Source: Comamonas sp. GB3 AK4-5
GTDB taxonomy: Bacteria; Pseudomonadota; Gammaproteobacteria; Burkholderiales; Burkholderiaceae_C
DNA: 64,000 nucleotides
Direction: 5' to 3'
Assembly (NCBI RefSeq): GCF_041320665.1
Contig: NZ_CP166730.1
Span: 2,666,001-2,730,000 of the forward strand
Shown: one piece after another, positions 31,115-40,665 of the stretch
How the letters are laid out: each line of letters opens with the position of its first letter
Numbering within the stretch: position 1 is the first letter of the stretch
Notes under the pieces: generated by a model
Database searches by the model: none
What the model saw: only the letters and a program-made list of their open reading frames with translations
Told to the model about the DNA's origin: nothing
Program-made: the position numbers and the translations under genes

Positions 31115-31989
31115 AGAGTGGCTAACACCACCGATCCACGAAGCGCGCGCAGATGATCGCTGCCGCCAATTTCAGCAGCGCTTCGTGGATATCCAGCCGT
31201 CGTTCAAAGCGGATTCGCAGCTTGCCAAAGCCTGCAAACCAGCTGTGCGTCCTCTCCACCACCCACCGGTGTTTGCCCAGCCGCTCGCTGCTCTCAATGC
31301 CTCTTCTGGCAATTCGGCCCATGATGCCCTGCTGCCTCAGATGGGCTCGGCATCGCTTGAAGTCGTAGCCTTTGTCGGCGTGCAGCTTGGCTGGCCTTTT
31401 ACGGGGACGCCCTGGCAGGCCAGCAATCGCAGGAATCGCGTCCACACACTTCTCGAACATCTTGGAGTCATGCCTGTTCGCCCCGCTTACCAAGATCACC
31501 AGCGGGATGCCTCTGGCATCTACGACGATGTGCCGCTTGGAGCCGAGCTTGCCTCTGTCCGTGGGGTTTGGGCCCGTTTCCTGGCCCCCCGGGGGCTTGG
31601 TACCGAGGAGCCATCAATGCTGGCCCGGCTCCAATCGATTTGGTCATGTTCACGCAAGCGAGTCAGCATGGCTTGGTGCAGCTGCTCCCAGACACCAGCG
31701 GCGTTCCAGTCGCGCAGGCGCCGCCAGCAAGTCATGCCGCTGCCGTAGCCCAGGGATTGGGGAAGGTCTTCCCATGGAATGCCTGTTTGCAGCACGAACA
31801 AGATGCCGTTGAGGGCAGCTTCATCGCTGATTGCGCGTTTGCGCGCACCGCCTTTGGCAGAAGGCACGAAGGCTGGGATCAGGGGTTGTAGCTGTCGCCA
31901 CAGTTCTTTGCTTACGGGTCGTCGTGCCATGAGGGCAGCGAGCATAACCGCTCTGCGAGGCCCTCTGGAGAAGTGGTGTTAGCCACTCT
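31115..31989 (-). mobile_element. IS5-family (IS427-like) insertion sequence, copy 2
   Basis: 875 bp with the same 17-bp terminal repeats as copy 1, but inverted. It is flanked by TA on both sides (31113-31114 and 31990-31991), the expected target duplication, so this copy is in its original site. It closes the right side of the AT-rich island. The only protein difference seen from copy 1 is an Arg-to-Gln change in the second transposase frame. Confidence 0.93.
31122..31945 (-). CDS. IS5-family transposase (copy 2), -1 frameshift
   Basis: Same two-frame organisation as at 6601-7424: frame one starts at 31945 and stops at 31520, frame two runs to 31122. The slip site is the same C5G6 run. DDE residues are intact, so the transposase should be active and could also mobilise copy 1. 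Confidence 0.85.
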
Positions 31990-32116
31990 TAGAGCCGCGT
32001 TGATGCTTACCCGCAGTCTGCAGCACCCAGCGCTGCCACTGTATTTGGATACAGCCATGCAAGCCAACGCGTGCTACAAGGCATGAAATTTGCAGAATTT
32101 CACCCCTCCAAGTCCG

Positions 32117-33372
32117 ATGCACCGGCCCGCCATGACCAATGCCCTGCACTATCTGACTGCTGCCCGCCGCTGTGAAATGGCCGAGCTGCAGCAGTTACTG
32201 CGCACCAGCGCTTTGGTGCGCCAGTTGGCCGTGCTCGTCCATGTGCTGCAAAAATAGCGCGGTCTTTCCAATATCGTGCTGGCCAGCGGGGGCATAAAAG
32301 GGCGGGCTGCGCTGCAGACACAGCACGAGTCCAGCGATGCAGCCGCATTGCAGCTGCATGCCTTGCTAGGCCAGTTGGACATGGGCGCCCTGCACGGCGG
32401 CCATGGCGCCCGGCTATTCAACCACCTGGCGTATGCGCTGCAGGGACTGGATGCCCTGCCCGGCCTGCGCCGCTGCGTGACCGATCTGACGCTGGATGCC
32501 GATGCCTGCACCACCGCCTATATGCGCCTGGTGGCAGGGCTGCTGGCCGTGGTGTTTGAAGCGGCGGACAGCGCCAGCCAGCCCGGCATCTCGCGCCTGA
32601 TGGTGGCCATGTTCCATTGCATGCAGGGAAAAGAGCTGGCGGGCCAGGAGCGGGCCACAGGGGCTGCCGCCTTTGCAGCCGGCCAGTGCACGGTAGCCCA
32701 TCAGCAGCATTGGCTGCACCTGATTGAGGCCCAGGAGCGCTGCCTGCAGGTGTTTGTCGACTGCGCCCCCGAGGCCGTGCGCTCGGCCTGGCAGGCAGCC
32801 CGCTGGATACGGCCCAGGGCCAGGCCTGGTTTGAGGCCTGCAGCGCCCGCATGGATGGCATGCACGGCATCGAGATGCTGCTGGCCGAAGAGCTGGAACA
32901 GCGCTGCCGCTGCCTGCTGCAGGCGCCCGCAGCGGCCACCGCCACATCCCGCGCGCCAGACGCCAGCCTGCCTGAATTCTTTCGCAGCCCGGAAGTGGCA
33001 AGCCCCAGGCCGCCGGGCAGCAGCTTGCCCCCCAGCGGCCTGGGTCCAGGGCTGGCGCCGCAGCTGGAGCAATCGGTGCTGGCCCTGGTGCAGGAGCAGG
33101 CCCAGCGGCTGCAGGCCATGCACACCGAGCTGGCCAGTGCGCGTTCGGCCCTCACCGAGCGCAAGACGCTGGAGCACGCCAAGGGCTTGCTGATGGCGCA
33201 CCGCCAGCTCAGCGAAAGCGAGGCCCACAAGCTGCTGCGCCAGACCGCCATGAACCAGAACCGGCGCCTGCAGGAAGTGGCCGAGGCGGTGCTGGCCATG
33301 GCCGAGCTGCTGCCGCTCAGCCAGGGTCAGTGCGCGGAAGAGGTCAAGGCCTGCAAGGCTGCCAGGAGATAG
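32117..33372 (+). pseudogene. NIT-ANTAR nitrate-responsive antiterminator, broken (NasR-like)
   Basis: Translation from ATG 32117 (or 32132) begins a nitrate/nitrite-sensing (NIT) domain. An in-frame TAG at 32255-32257 follows LQK, exactly where the family has the Glu of its ERGLS motif, and RGLSNIVLASGG continues beyond it. A second lesion, a frameshift near 32800, lets the reading continue as LDTAQGQAWFEACSARMDG in the next frame. That frame ends with a clear ANTAR RNA-binding domain (ERKTLEHAKGLLMAHRQLSE, then LLRQTAM). Two separate lesions make a real pseudogene more likely than a sequencing error. No nitrate-assimilation genes are adjacent. Its end overlaps the GH9 gene by 46 bp, tail to tail. 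Confidence 0.85.
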
Positions 33373-35054
33373 ACCATGGGCGCATTCCAGTTGATCGCCA
33401 CCTCGTTGCTGGCGTAGCTGCAGGCGTCATCCACATAGGCCAGCGCCGGCGGGGCAGACGGGTAAGGTGGGCATTCCGCCTTGTCTTGCTGCTTGGGGTT
33501 GGGCCCTCCCACCACAAAGCCCGGCACTGGCGCCTCCACCCCATCCGCGCGGGAGGATCTGTGGTGCGGATGCAAAGGGGAATGCGTGCCAAAGCCGGTC
33601 ACCAGGCTCTGCCCCAAGGGATTGCGCCCCAGCACATAGTCCACGGCGCTCTGCGCAGCATCCAGCGCCGCGCGCTCGCCGCTCAAGCGATAGGCCGCTA
33701 CCAGCAGCATGCCTTCACCCAGCACCGCGCTGGTCCCGCCCCAGTGGAATGCGGTGGGCGGCAGGGCCAGTCGGTAGGCCGATGCCTGCCAGTCCGCGAT
33801 GTAGTGCTGCGCATTCGACTGCAGGGCCTGGCGCACCTGTGCCGCATCTGCCGCAGGAAGCGCTGCGATATGCTGGGCCAGCGACATCCACGCCATGCCG
33901 CTGACGTCCTGCCAGGACGGCGGAGCACTGGACAGGCCGGCAAGGTCCAGCTGACGGCGGTAGCGCGGCGCCTTGGTGGTCAGCCACAGCTCCGTGGCGG
34001 CCCAGGCCCATTCATCGGCCAGTTGCTGGTCCTCGTACTTTCCTGTCACCACATCGGCGGGCTGCACATAGAACACCTGGGGATGCGCGCCGGCCCAGGC
34101 GAAAGCACGTTGCGCAGCAAGCAGCAGCTGGCGGGCGTAACCGGGGCGCTGAGCCTCGTACTGGGCATAGATGCGGCTGGCCATGGCCATGCTGGCTGCA
34201 AAGTCCAGCGTTGCCGCCGTCGTTTTCTGCACCACATACCGGGGTTCGGTCGCGGCATCAGGCATGACCTCGCCATCAAAACGCAGATTCGTGAGCTTGT
34301 GGTAGACCCCCCCATCGGCCGGGTCTTGCATGGACAGCATCCAGTCCACATTCCATGCCACCTCGTTCAACACATCCGGCAAGCCGTTGCCCTGCTCCGG
34401 AATATTCACCTGCCAGGCCCCTGCAATCTGGGGGAAATGCTCGTAAGCCGCCAGCAGCAGCCCCACCGTGATGCCCGAGTTGACGATGTATTTGTTGTAG
34501 TCGCCAGCGTCATACCAGCCTTGGGGACTGGCGATGACAGTGCCGGCCGGGCGCAAAGCGCTCGCCGCCGATGCATGGACCCGCACCTCGGTATCCGGGT
34601 GGCCTGCCTGGCGCGCGTACACACCGGCATAGCGCACCTCCAGCGGCATGCCGGCGCGGGCGAAGTAATAGGCCTTCATCACCCCCTTGGACAGCGCCTC
34701 ATACGCACCGCCACCGACCTCGAATGGCGCAGAGTCCAGCTGTCCTGCCACCCGAATCCGGTAGTGCCCGGGGGTTTGCAGCGTCGAGAAGTCAGCCAGT
34801 CGTATGCGCTGCCCTGCCGGCGCCCAGTCAGCCGCAGGGCGCAACAGCCCCTCCTGCACCGTGGCGCCGGTCGCTGCATTCACCACCGCAAATGCATTCG
34901 TCTGCAGCCCACTGCCCACGCTGACCGCAGCCCACTTGGCTGCCAGGGGCAGAAAACCGACCTGGTTCACCTGGAGCTCTGCCTGAACCGTGCCAGCCAC
35001 CAGGGCCAACGTCCACAGCACGCCGCAGCGCATGGTCTGAAGGTATGTGTGCAT
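33327..35054 (-). CDS. Glycoside hydrolase family 9 (endoglucanase-like), secreted
   Basis: 575 residues from ATG 35054. Signal peptide at 1-25 (LWTLALVAGTVQA). An Ig-like N-terminal domain (about 26-115, CelD-type) precedes an (alpha/alpha)6 barrel. Catalytic residues: Asp182 and Asp185 in GWYDAGDYNKY, His in LHPHHRSS, and general acid Glu551 in NEVAINWNAPMVY. All are present, so it should be active, presumably on beta-1,4-glucans or similar polymers. No dockerin or carbohydrate-binding module. A GH9 enzyme is unusual for this family of bacteria. Its neighbours do not form a cellulose operon. Confidence 0.9.
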   Translation of the reverse strand: MHTYLQTMRCGVLWTLALVAGTVQAELQVNQVGFLPLAAKWAAVSVGSGLQTNAFAVVNAATGATVQEGLLRPAADWAPAGQRIRLADFSTLQTPGHYRIRVAGQLDSAPFEVGGGAYEALSKGVMKAYYFARAGMPLEVRYAGVYARQAGHPDTEVRVHASAASALRPAGTVIASPQGWYDAGDYNKYIVNSGITVGLLLAAYEHFPQIAGAWQVNIPEQGNGLPDVLNEVAWNVDWMLSMQDPADGGVYHKLTNLRFDGEVMPDAATEPRYVVQKTTAATLDFAASMAMASRIYAQYEAQRPGYARQLLLAAQRAFAWAGAHPQVFYVQPADVVTGKYEDQQLADEWAWAATELWLTTKAPRYRRQLDLAGLSSAPPSWQDVSGMAWMSLAQHIAALPAADAAQVRQALQSNAQHYIADWQASAYRLALPPTAFHWGGTSAVLGEGMLLVAAYRLSGERAALDAAQSAVDYVLGRNPLGQSLVTGFGTHSPLHPHHRSSRADGVEAPVPGFVVGGPNPKQQDKAECPPYPSAPPALAYVDDACSYASNEVAINWNAPMVYLLAALQALTSSAH

Positions 35055-35543
35055 TTTTCTGGCCGCCAAAGCAGCATCTCCCAGCAAAGAGGCAAGTCCT
35101 CTGCAACCGAACATCAAACCACCCCGACACGGTTGCAGGAGGTTCCCGGGCACGCCAACAGGCCTGTCTGTACGGAGGCACACCATGCTGGGCCATGGAA
35201 TACCCACGCCAAATGACAACGCTGTCAATTTCGGGTTTACACGAGAAAAAAGGAACCCAGGCTCCGCTACAAGACCCTGGCAATCCACCCGCTGAGACCC
35301 ACAGCCGCAGTGACAGGCCTGCACATGGCCCCAGCCCTGCGATACGCACGCCTCTTTCGGCCTGAGCACCGGTCGCATGAACCTCACCGGTCAGTTGGGC
35401 CCGCTGTTTACCCATCAGCCAGAACCGGCACTGCATATGCACCCGCAGGACATGCTGCACCTGCTCCTTTGCGCCAGGCCAATCGTGGCCGTGTGCAGCG
35501 TGGCGACGCCACCGTGGCGCAGCGCCTGCCGCTCACTGCGTGC
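35055..35543. other. Gene-free stretch upstream of GH9
   Basis: About 490 bases with no convincing coding frame. It contains the GH9 promoter region and presumably the 3' flank of the aminotransferase remnant. Confidence 0.5.
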
Positions 35544-35885
35544 TCAGCCGCCGAAGTCCACAGGGTCACGCATGCCTGGCTCGTCATGCAGCGCCCAATA
35601 CGCTGCGTGCAGCCGCTGTGTGATCGGGCCAGGAAAATGCGGCAGTGCCTGAGCGTCCAAGCGTGACACCGGCATCACCCCTCCGGCCGTGGAGGTGATG
35701 AACACCTCATCGGCGGCGCGCAGCTCTGCCACCGGCAACGGTGCAACACGGGCACAAAGCCCTTGCCGCACACACAACTCCAGCACGGTCTGGCGGGAGA
35801 TGCCATGCAAGACCCCGCTGTCCGGCGTATGCACCACGCCCTGCTTCACCATGAAGAGGTTGAAGCCCGGGCCTTCCGCAAAACG
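35544..35885 (-). pseudogene. C-terminal remnant of a class IV PLP aminotransferase
   Basis: About 113 residues in frame: AEGPGFNLFMVKQGVVHTPD, GVLHGISRQTVLEL, ADEVFITSTAGGVMPVSRLD and LHAAYWALHDEP match the C-terminal half of D-alanine/branched-chain-type class IV aminotransferases. The N-terminal half, including the catalytic Lys, is absent. The homology breaks off at about 35885, some 45 bp before the amidohydrolase stop. The ATG at 35852 is internal to the fold. It is clearly a truncated gene. Confidence 0.8.
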
Positions 35886-35929
35886 GGGCTCCTGCTGGCA
35901 GCCACAGGGACTGCCAGCGGGCGCGGCGC

Positions 35930-37369
35930 TTACTTGGCCGCCAACATATAGTCCACCGTCAGATTGGCCAGCGCACGCACGCCAAAGATCAGGCCGGACT
36001 CATCCACATAGAAGTTGGGCGAGTGGTTGGGCGCTGCCTTGGCGGGGTCCTGGCCTTTGGGGGTGACGCCCAGGTTGAAGAACAGGCCGGGGGCCTCCTG
36101 CTGGTAGAAGGAGAAATCCTCCGAGCCCGTGGCCTTGGGCATGACGCCGAAGTTGCCCTTGCCCGCCACGCGCTGCAGCGTGGGTGCCATCTGCGCGGTC
36201 AAGTCAGGCGGATTGACCACGGCGTTGTACAGCTCCACCACCTTCACCTTGGCCGTGGTACCCGCGCTTTCGGCAATATGGGTGGCCGTGGTGTGAATGC
36301 GGCGGTGGATGTCTTTCTTCATGCCCTCGTCATAGGTACGCACAGTGCCCGTCATGGACACCGCGTCGGGCACGATGTTCATGCGGTTGCCGCCATGGAA
36401 AGTGCCCACGGTGACCACGGCAGGCTCCAGCCCGATATTGGCCTGGCGGCTGATGATGGTCTGCAGACCCAACACGATTTGCGAGCCGGTGACGATGGGG
36501 TCAATCCCCTGCCAGGGGCGCGCGCCATGGGTTTGCGTGCCTTGCACGTCGATCCAGAACTGGTCCGCCGCCGCCATGGCCGGCCCCGGGCGCCAGGCGA
36601 TCCAGCCAGTTGGGTAGGCGCTGGAGGCGTGCAGACCAAACACCGCATCCACCTTGGGGTTTTGCATCACCCCTTCCTTGATCATTTGCTTGGCGCCCCA
36701 GATCTTCTCTCCATCGGGCTCGAAGGTGGCGGGCGTCTCTTCAGCGGGCTGGAAGATGAACTTCACGCTGCCGGGCAAATGCTGCTTCATGCCGGCCAGC
36801 ACCTCGGCCGTAGCCATCAAAATCGCCACATGGGTGTCATGCCCGCAGGCATGCATCACATCCACTTCCTTGCCCAGGTACACACCCTTGGCCTTGGAGG
36901 CAAAGGGAATGTCCACGTTTTCCTTCACCGGCAGCGCATCCATATCGGCACGCAGCGCCACCACCGGCCCGGGCTGGCCGCCCTTGAGCAGGCCCACCAC
37001 ACCGGTGACGGCCACGCCGGTTTTCACCTCCATGCCCAGCTGGCGCAAATGCTCGGCCACCAGAGCTGCGGTACGGGTTTCCAGATTGCCCATTTCCGGG
37101 TGCTGGTGGATGTCGCGGCGCCAGGCAATCAGCTTGCTCTCGATGGCCTTGGCGCGCTCGTCGATCTGGGCCTGCAGCGCCAGCGCGGCCGGGCTGCTGG
37201 TGGCGGCAGGGGCTGCCGCTGTCTGGGCCTGGGCATGGACCTGCGGCGCAGCGCTCCACAGCGTTGCGGCCAGCAAGGCCGTGGCAGCCACTGCCACGGC
37301 AGAGCGGCGCGGCGCAGCGGCGTGGCCATGGGAACGCACCAGGGCGTGCGAGAAAGAAAATATATGCAT
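35930..37369 (-). CDS. Secreted M20-family amidohydrolase/peptidase
   Basis: 479 residues. Ala-rich signal peptide with cleavage near HAQAQ (about 45). The M20D metal-binding set is visible: HACGHDTH, PAEET, HASSAYPTG and the late TGSEDFSFYQQ. LRADMDALPV is the usual inner motif. The family hydrolyses N-acyl or amide bonds of amino-acid conjugates such as hippurate or aminobenzoyl-glutamate. Periplasmic location is predicted from the leader. Specific substrate not evident. Confidence 0.9.
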   Translation of the reverse strand: MHIFSFSHALVRSHGHAAAPRRSAVAVAATALLAATLWSAAPQVHAQAQTAAAPAATSSPAALALQAQIDERAKAIESKLIAWRRDIHQHPEMGNLETRTAALVAEHLRQLGMEVKTGVAVTGVVGLLKGGQPGPVVALRADMDALPVKENVDIPFASKAKGVYLGKEVDVMHACGHDTHVAILMATAEVLAGMKQHLPGSVKFIFQPAEETPATFEPDGEKIWGAKQMIKEGVMQNPKVDAVFGLHASSAYPTGWIAWRPGPAMAAADQFWIDVQGTQTHGARPWQGIDPIVTGSQIVLGLQTIISRQANIGLEPAVVTVGTFHGGNRMNIVPDAVSMTGTVRTYDEGMKKDIHRRIHTTATHIAESAGTTAKVKVVELYNAVVNPPDLTAQMAPTLQRVAGKGNFGVMPKATGSEDFSFYQQEAPGLFFNLGVTPKGQDPAKAAPNHSPNFYVDESGLIFGVRALANLTVDYMLAAK

Positions 37370-37585
37370 GCTTGTCTCCGGTTTTTATGGAGGTCTCTTG
37401 GCTGGAAGACCTCACCCTTTGCGGGCCATGCCACCATAGCGCGGCCTGGGCAGGCCTTGCAGCAACCCCTGTCCATCGCGCGACTGCGCCCCATTTCCAG
37501 CAAACCCGCCCCCCCCCAGCCCCAGTGAGTGCCTGATCGATTTCGCGGTCTCTGCAATGGCGGTCTGCTGCCTGCACCTTTCGGT

Positions 37586-37616
37586 AAAAAAGCGACTGGG
37601 GCCCAAGGCCCCAGTC
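37586..37616 (-). terminator. Rho-independent terminator after the autotransporter gene
   Basis: GACTGGGGCC and GGCCCCAGTC form a perfect 10-bp stem around a 3-base loop. On the minus strand it is followed by GC and six T. It lies 68 bases past the autotransporter stop. Confidence 0.85.
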
Positions 37617-37683
37617 CAAACACCCATGCACCCATGCGCTGGGTCGCGGTCAGGTAGCCCTGCAGCAGCAGGGGCTCCCGTTT

Positions 37684-40665
37684 TTATTGCCACTGGTAAC
37701 GCACGCCCAGTTGCACGATTTTTTGCTTATAGCTTTGACTGCCCTGCTGGTAGTTGAATTGCCCGGAAATATCCCAGCTCGGCTTCACCCGCATTTTCAC
37801 GCCCAGCACCGCTTCGGTAATCGTGGAGGGGGTTTGATCGCTGATGGCCTTGCTGTCAAAGCGGATGTCCTTGTTTTGTGGCTGGTGCCAAAGATTGAGT
37901 TCGGCAAAAGGCGATACCACCGAGCCATTGCTTTGCTTTGTATCCCCCTGAAAACGCACACCCACACGGTAGGCAGCCTGGCTGCCGTTTTCATGCCTGA
38001 CCTGGGTTTTGGTTTTCTCATAAACATCATCCGAATGCAGATGGCTGAGAACAAGCTGCGCCTGCGGCTGCAGGGTGTAACGATGGTTGGTATCTCTCCA
38101 GGGCAGCTCAAAGCCATAACCTGCTTCCAGCGACAAGGACAGCGCCCTGGATTTGTATTTTTCTTCGGCCAGGCCATTGCCCTGGGTGCTGTTGTTGAAC
38201 CAGCCATGCATCAGCCAGCTTTCCACATAAGCGCCGGTATTGCCGTCCAGCTTCTGGTACCAGCTGGCATAGGCGCCCAGGTTGTAGCCATCGGTCTTGC
38301 CTTTGGCGTTGCCTATGTCATTGCGCAGCTTGCTCTTGTTTTGGCCAATCAGGCCCATGACACCCAGTTGCAGCAGCCCTTTGTCGCCCAAATCTTTTCT
38401 CAGCACATCGATGCCGAAATGCGCCAGGTTCATATCGCTCTTGCGCTGAAAATCAAACTGGTTGTTGAACTTCTCTTGTTTGTGGTCCAGTCGCACCCAG
38501 GCCACGGGCGCCTGCCAGCCATCCATCACGCGCTGCTTCAAATGGTGCTGCTGCATATTCAGCATGCTTGCCCGGTTGGCAAAATAGATATCCACCTCCG
38601 GGCGAATCAAAGGTTCGGGGGCCGGTCCCGGCACACTCATTTTCTCAGACTGCAAATACCAGCTCTCATCTGCGTTGCTGCCACCTTTTTTCAAGGCGTA
38701 TTCGTACGCACCAACGGCAATCGTTCCCTTGCCTTGGCGGTAGCCATCGGAAGAAGCATCAATAAAAAAAGCATCTGCGCCGGTCACCGCCACAGGGCCG
38801 CCATATGCCGAGCTGTCTATGGCATCCACCACCTTGATGCCATTTTGGGTTTGCTCACCCGTTCCCACCGCTTTTTTGAAGCTCAAACCGGTCTTACCTG
38901 TCGCCTCTTCCATCACCATTATTTTGTCGCTGATGGAAGCGTCACCACTGAACTCGGTCCACAACTGGATGGTGCCTTTCTGGCTCTGCAGCTTGCTGAC
39001 TTCCAGGGTATTGAATTGCCCCTGATCGGGCTTATTCATTTTGACAATGGAATTATCCAACACCAGGTTTCTGAAATTTGAAGTGCCAGAATATGACCAC
39101 TCCGAATGATTATTCAGTGTCACATCCGTATTGAATCCACCATTAATGCGCCCGGCCATCAAAGAATGATCCGCTGTCAGGAAAGCCTCTTCAGTCAGAG
39201 AGTCATTGCGCAGCAGAATATTTTCCGATGCGAATACAGAGTTATTCTTCAAATGAATATAACTCGCATCCGAGCTGTTTGCGTAGATTCTTAGCAAAGC
39301 ACCTTTGCTCGTAAACATGGAGTGGTCTGCCGTGAAATCACCTCCTCCAGAAAAAACACCTACCGACTGTGCACCTTCCAGCTCAAAGACAGAATCCGTC
39401 AAACTCACTTTGGCGTTGTCGGCGATCTGCACCCCTAAAGCACCAGGTGATGCGGTCTTGTATTTCACCTGGGTCCCTTCCACTTCACCACGCAGGTCAG
39501 CATAGATTCCCTTCATCGTGGTGAGATTGGAAATCTGGTCTTCAATTTCAACGTTGAACAGCGTTACTTTTGAGTCTTTCTCACGAACAGAAACCGCAGC
39601 AGAAGTAAACCCAAGATCTCCGGATTGAGTCCCTCCTGTCAAAGTGAGTTTGCTATTTTTTATAGATAGTTTTCCACCATAACGGGCAAGCACACCAAAG
39701 CCGTAGCCTCGGCGCTCTATCAGCGTGTTTTCGATGTCAATCTCCCCACCGCTGGACTGCACCCCCGTTGCCTTTGTCGTGATTTCAGAGTTTTTAATAG
39801 AGACATAGGAATCTTTTCCAGATGCGCTGACAGTCGAAGATCCCGGGTACTTGGTGGTGGATATTTTGACGCGATCGACATATACCGCGGCTGCGTTAAT
39901 GATGGAAATAGCTTGATCTTCTACCTCAATCTCTCCATTGGTCAAATAGGCCACTGTTTCACCTTTGACACCAGTTCCCCCTATGAGCACGCCTCTGTCT
40001 GTTTTTTGCTTGTCCGTGAAGTTGGCAGCCGTTCCCGTCACATTCTTCACCAATTCATTAAAGCGTGCAGCATCAAACTTGATGCTGAAATTTTCCAAAT
40101 TGAGCCGGCTGCCAACACCTTTCGTGCCATCAGCATCTATATCGTAAATATCAATCCCTTTATCCAATGCTGAAATAGCAACCCCTTTGAGGTTGACTAC
40201 CCCGCTGTTAATCTGCAACCCTATAGCATCAGCAAAAAAATCCGTATCCTCCGCTGTAAGAATGGGCCTTTCAGTCAGCGTAAAAGAATTGCTTCCTATT
40301 TTCACCGCGATCCCGGATTTGTACTTATCGGTATAGGATGAAATGACAGAACTTTTAAACCCAGGCTCACCTGCCCCGGGAGAGTCCCCAGGCAAAGTCA
40401 GCGATGAATTTTTATCCAAGAGGTAAAGCGCCGTGTCATGCGCCGTATTCTTTGGGTTAAAATTTCTCAGATAAAAAAATTCTGTGGACTGCAGCTTCTC
40501 ATTTTCAGGCACATAAACCGAGCCCGCATAACCGAAACCTGCATTTGCCCATAAAACAACACTCAAGTCTTGCGCACTGTTATGAGGCAGTGCATATGTC
40601 ATTGCCGGGAACAATCCGCTACTTACAATGGCAAGCACAAGCTTCTTCTTTTTGAATCTCAGCAT
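37684..40665 (-). CDS. Autotransporter (type V secretion) with beta-helix passenger
   Basis: 993 residues. The leader is short with a Lys-rich start (MLRFKKKKLVLAIVSSG), cleaved near TYA. The passenger (about 30-660) consists of repeated short beta strands with many Asn, Ser and Thr, typical of a right-handed beta-helix such as pertactin. After a Pro-rich linker (VPGPAPEPLIRPEVD), an outer-membrane beta-barrel of about 290 residues ends in the canonical aromatic LGVRYQWQ. Probably a surface adhesin or similar; no protease motif seen. GC is lower than in surrounding core genes, and the upstream region is AT-rich, consistent with horizontal origin. A terminator follows. Confidence 0.9.
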   Translation of the reverse strand: MLRFKKKKLVLAIVSSGLFPAMTYALPHNSAQDLSVVLWANAGFGYAGSVYVPENEKLQSTEFFYLRNFNPKNTAHDTALYLLDKNSSLTLPGDSPGAGEPGFKSSVISSYTDKYKSGIAVKIGSNSFTLTERPILTAEDTDFFADAIGLQINSGVVNLKGVAISALDKGIDIYDIDADGTKGVGSRLNLENFSIKFDAARFNELVKNVTGTAANFTDKQKTDRGVLIGGTGVKGETVAYLTNGEIEVEDQAISIINAAAVYVDRVKISTTKYPGSSTVSASGKDSYVSIKNSEITTKATGVQSSGGEIDIENTLIERRGYGFGVLARYGGKLSIKNSKLTLTGGTQSGDLGFTSAAVSVREKDSKVTLFNVEIEDQISNLTTMKGIYADLRGEVEGTQVKYKTASPGALGVQIADNAKVSLTDSVFELEGAQSVGVFSGGGDFTADHSMFTSKGALLRIYANSSDASYIHLKNNSVFASENILLRNDSLTEEAFLTADHSLMAGRINGGFNTDVTLNNHSEWSYSGTSNFRNLVLDNSIVKMNKPDQGQFNTLEVSKLQSQKGTIQLWTEFSGDASISDKIMVMEEATGKTGLSFKKAVGTGEQTQNGIKVVDAIDSSAYGGPVAVTGADAFFIDASSDGYRQGKGTIAVGAYEYALKKGGSNADESWYLQSEKMSVPGPAPEPLIRPEVDIYFANRASMLNMQQHHLKQRVMDGWQAPVAWVRLDHKQEKFNNQFDFQRKSDMNLAHFGIDVLRKDLGDKGLLQLGVMGLIGQNKSKLRNDIGNAKGKTDGYNLGAYASWYQKLDGNTGAYVESWLMHGWFNNSTQGNGLAEEKYKSRALSLSLEAGYGFELPWRDTNHRYTLQPQAQLVLSHLHSDDVYEKTKTQVRHENGSQAAYRVGVRFQGDTKQSNGSVVSPFAELNLWHQPQNKDIRFDSKAISDQTPSTITEAVLGVKMRVKPSWDISGQFNYQQGSQSYKQKIVQLGVRYQWQ

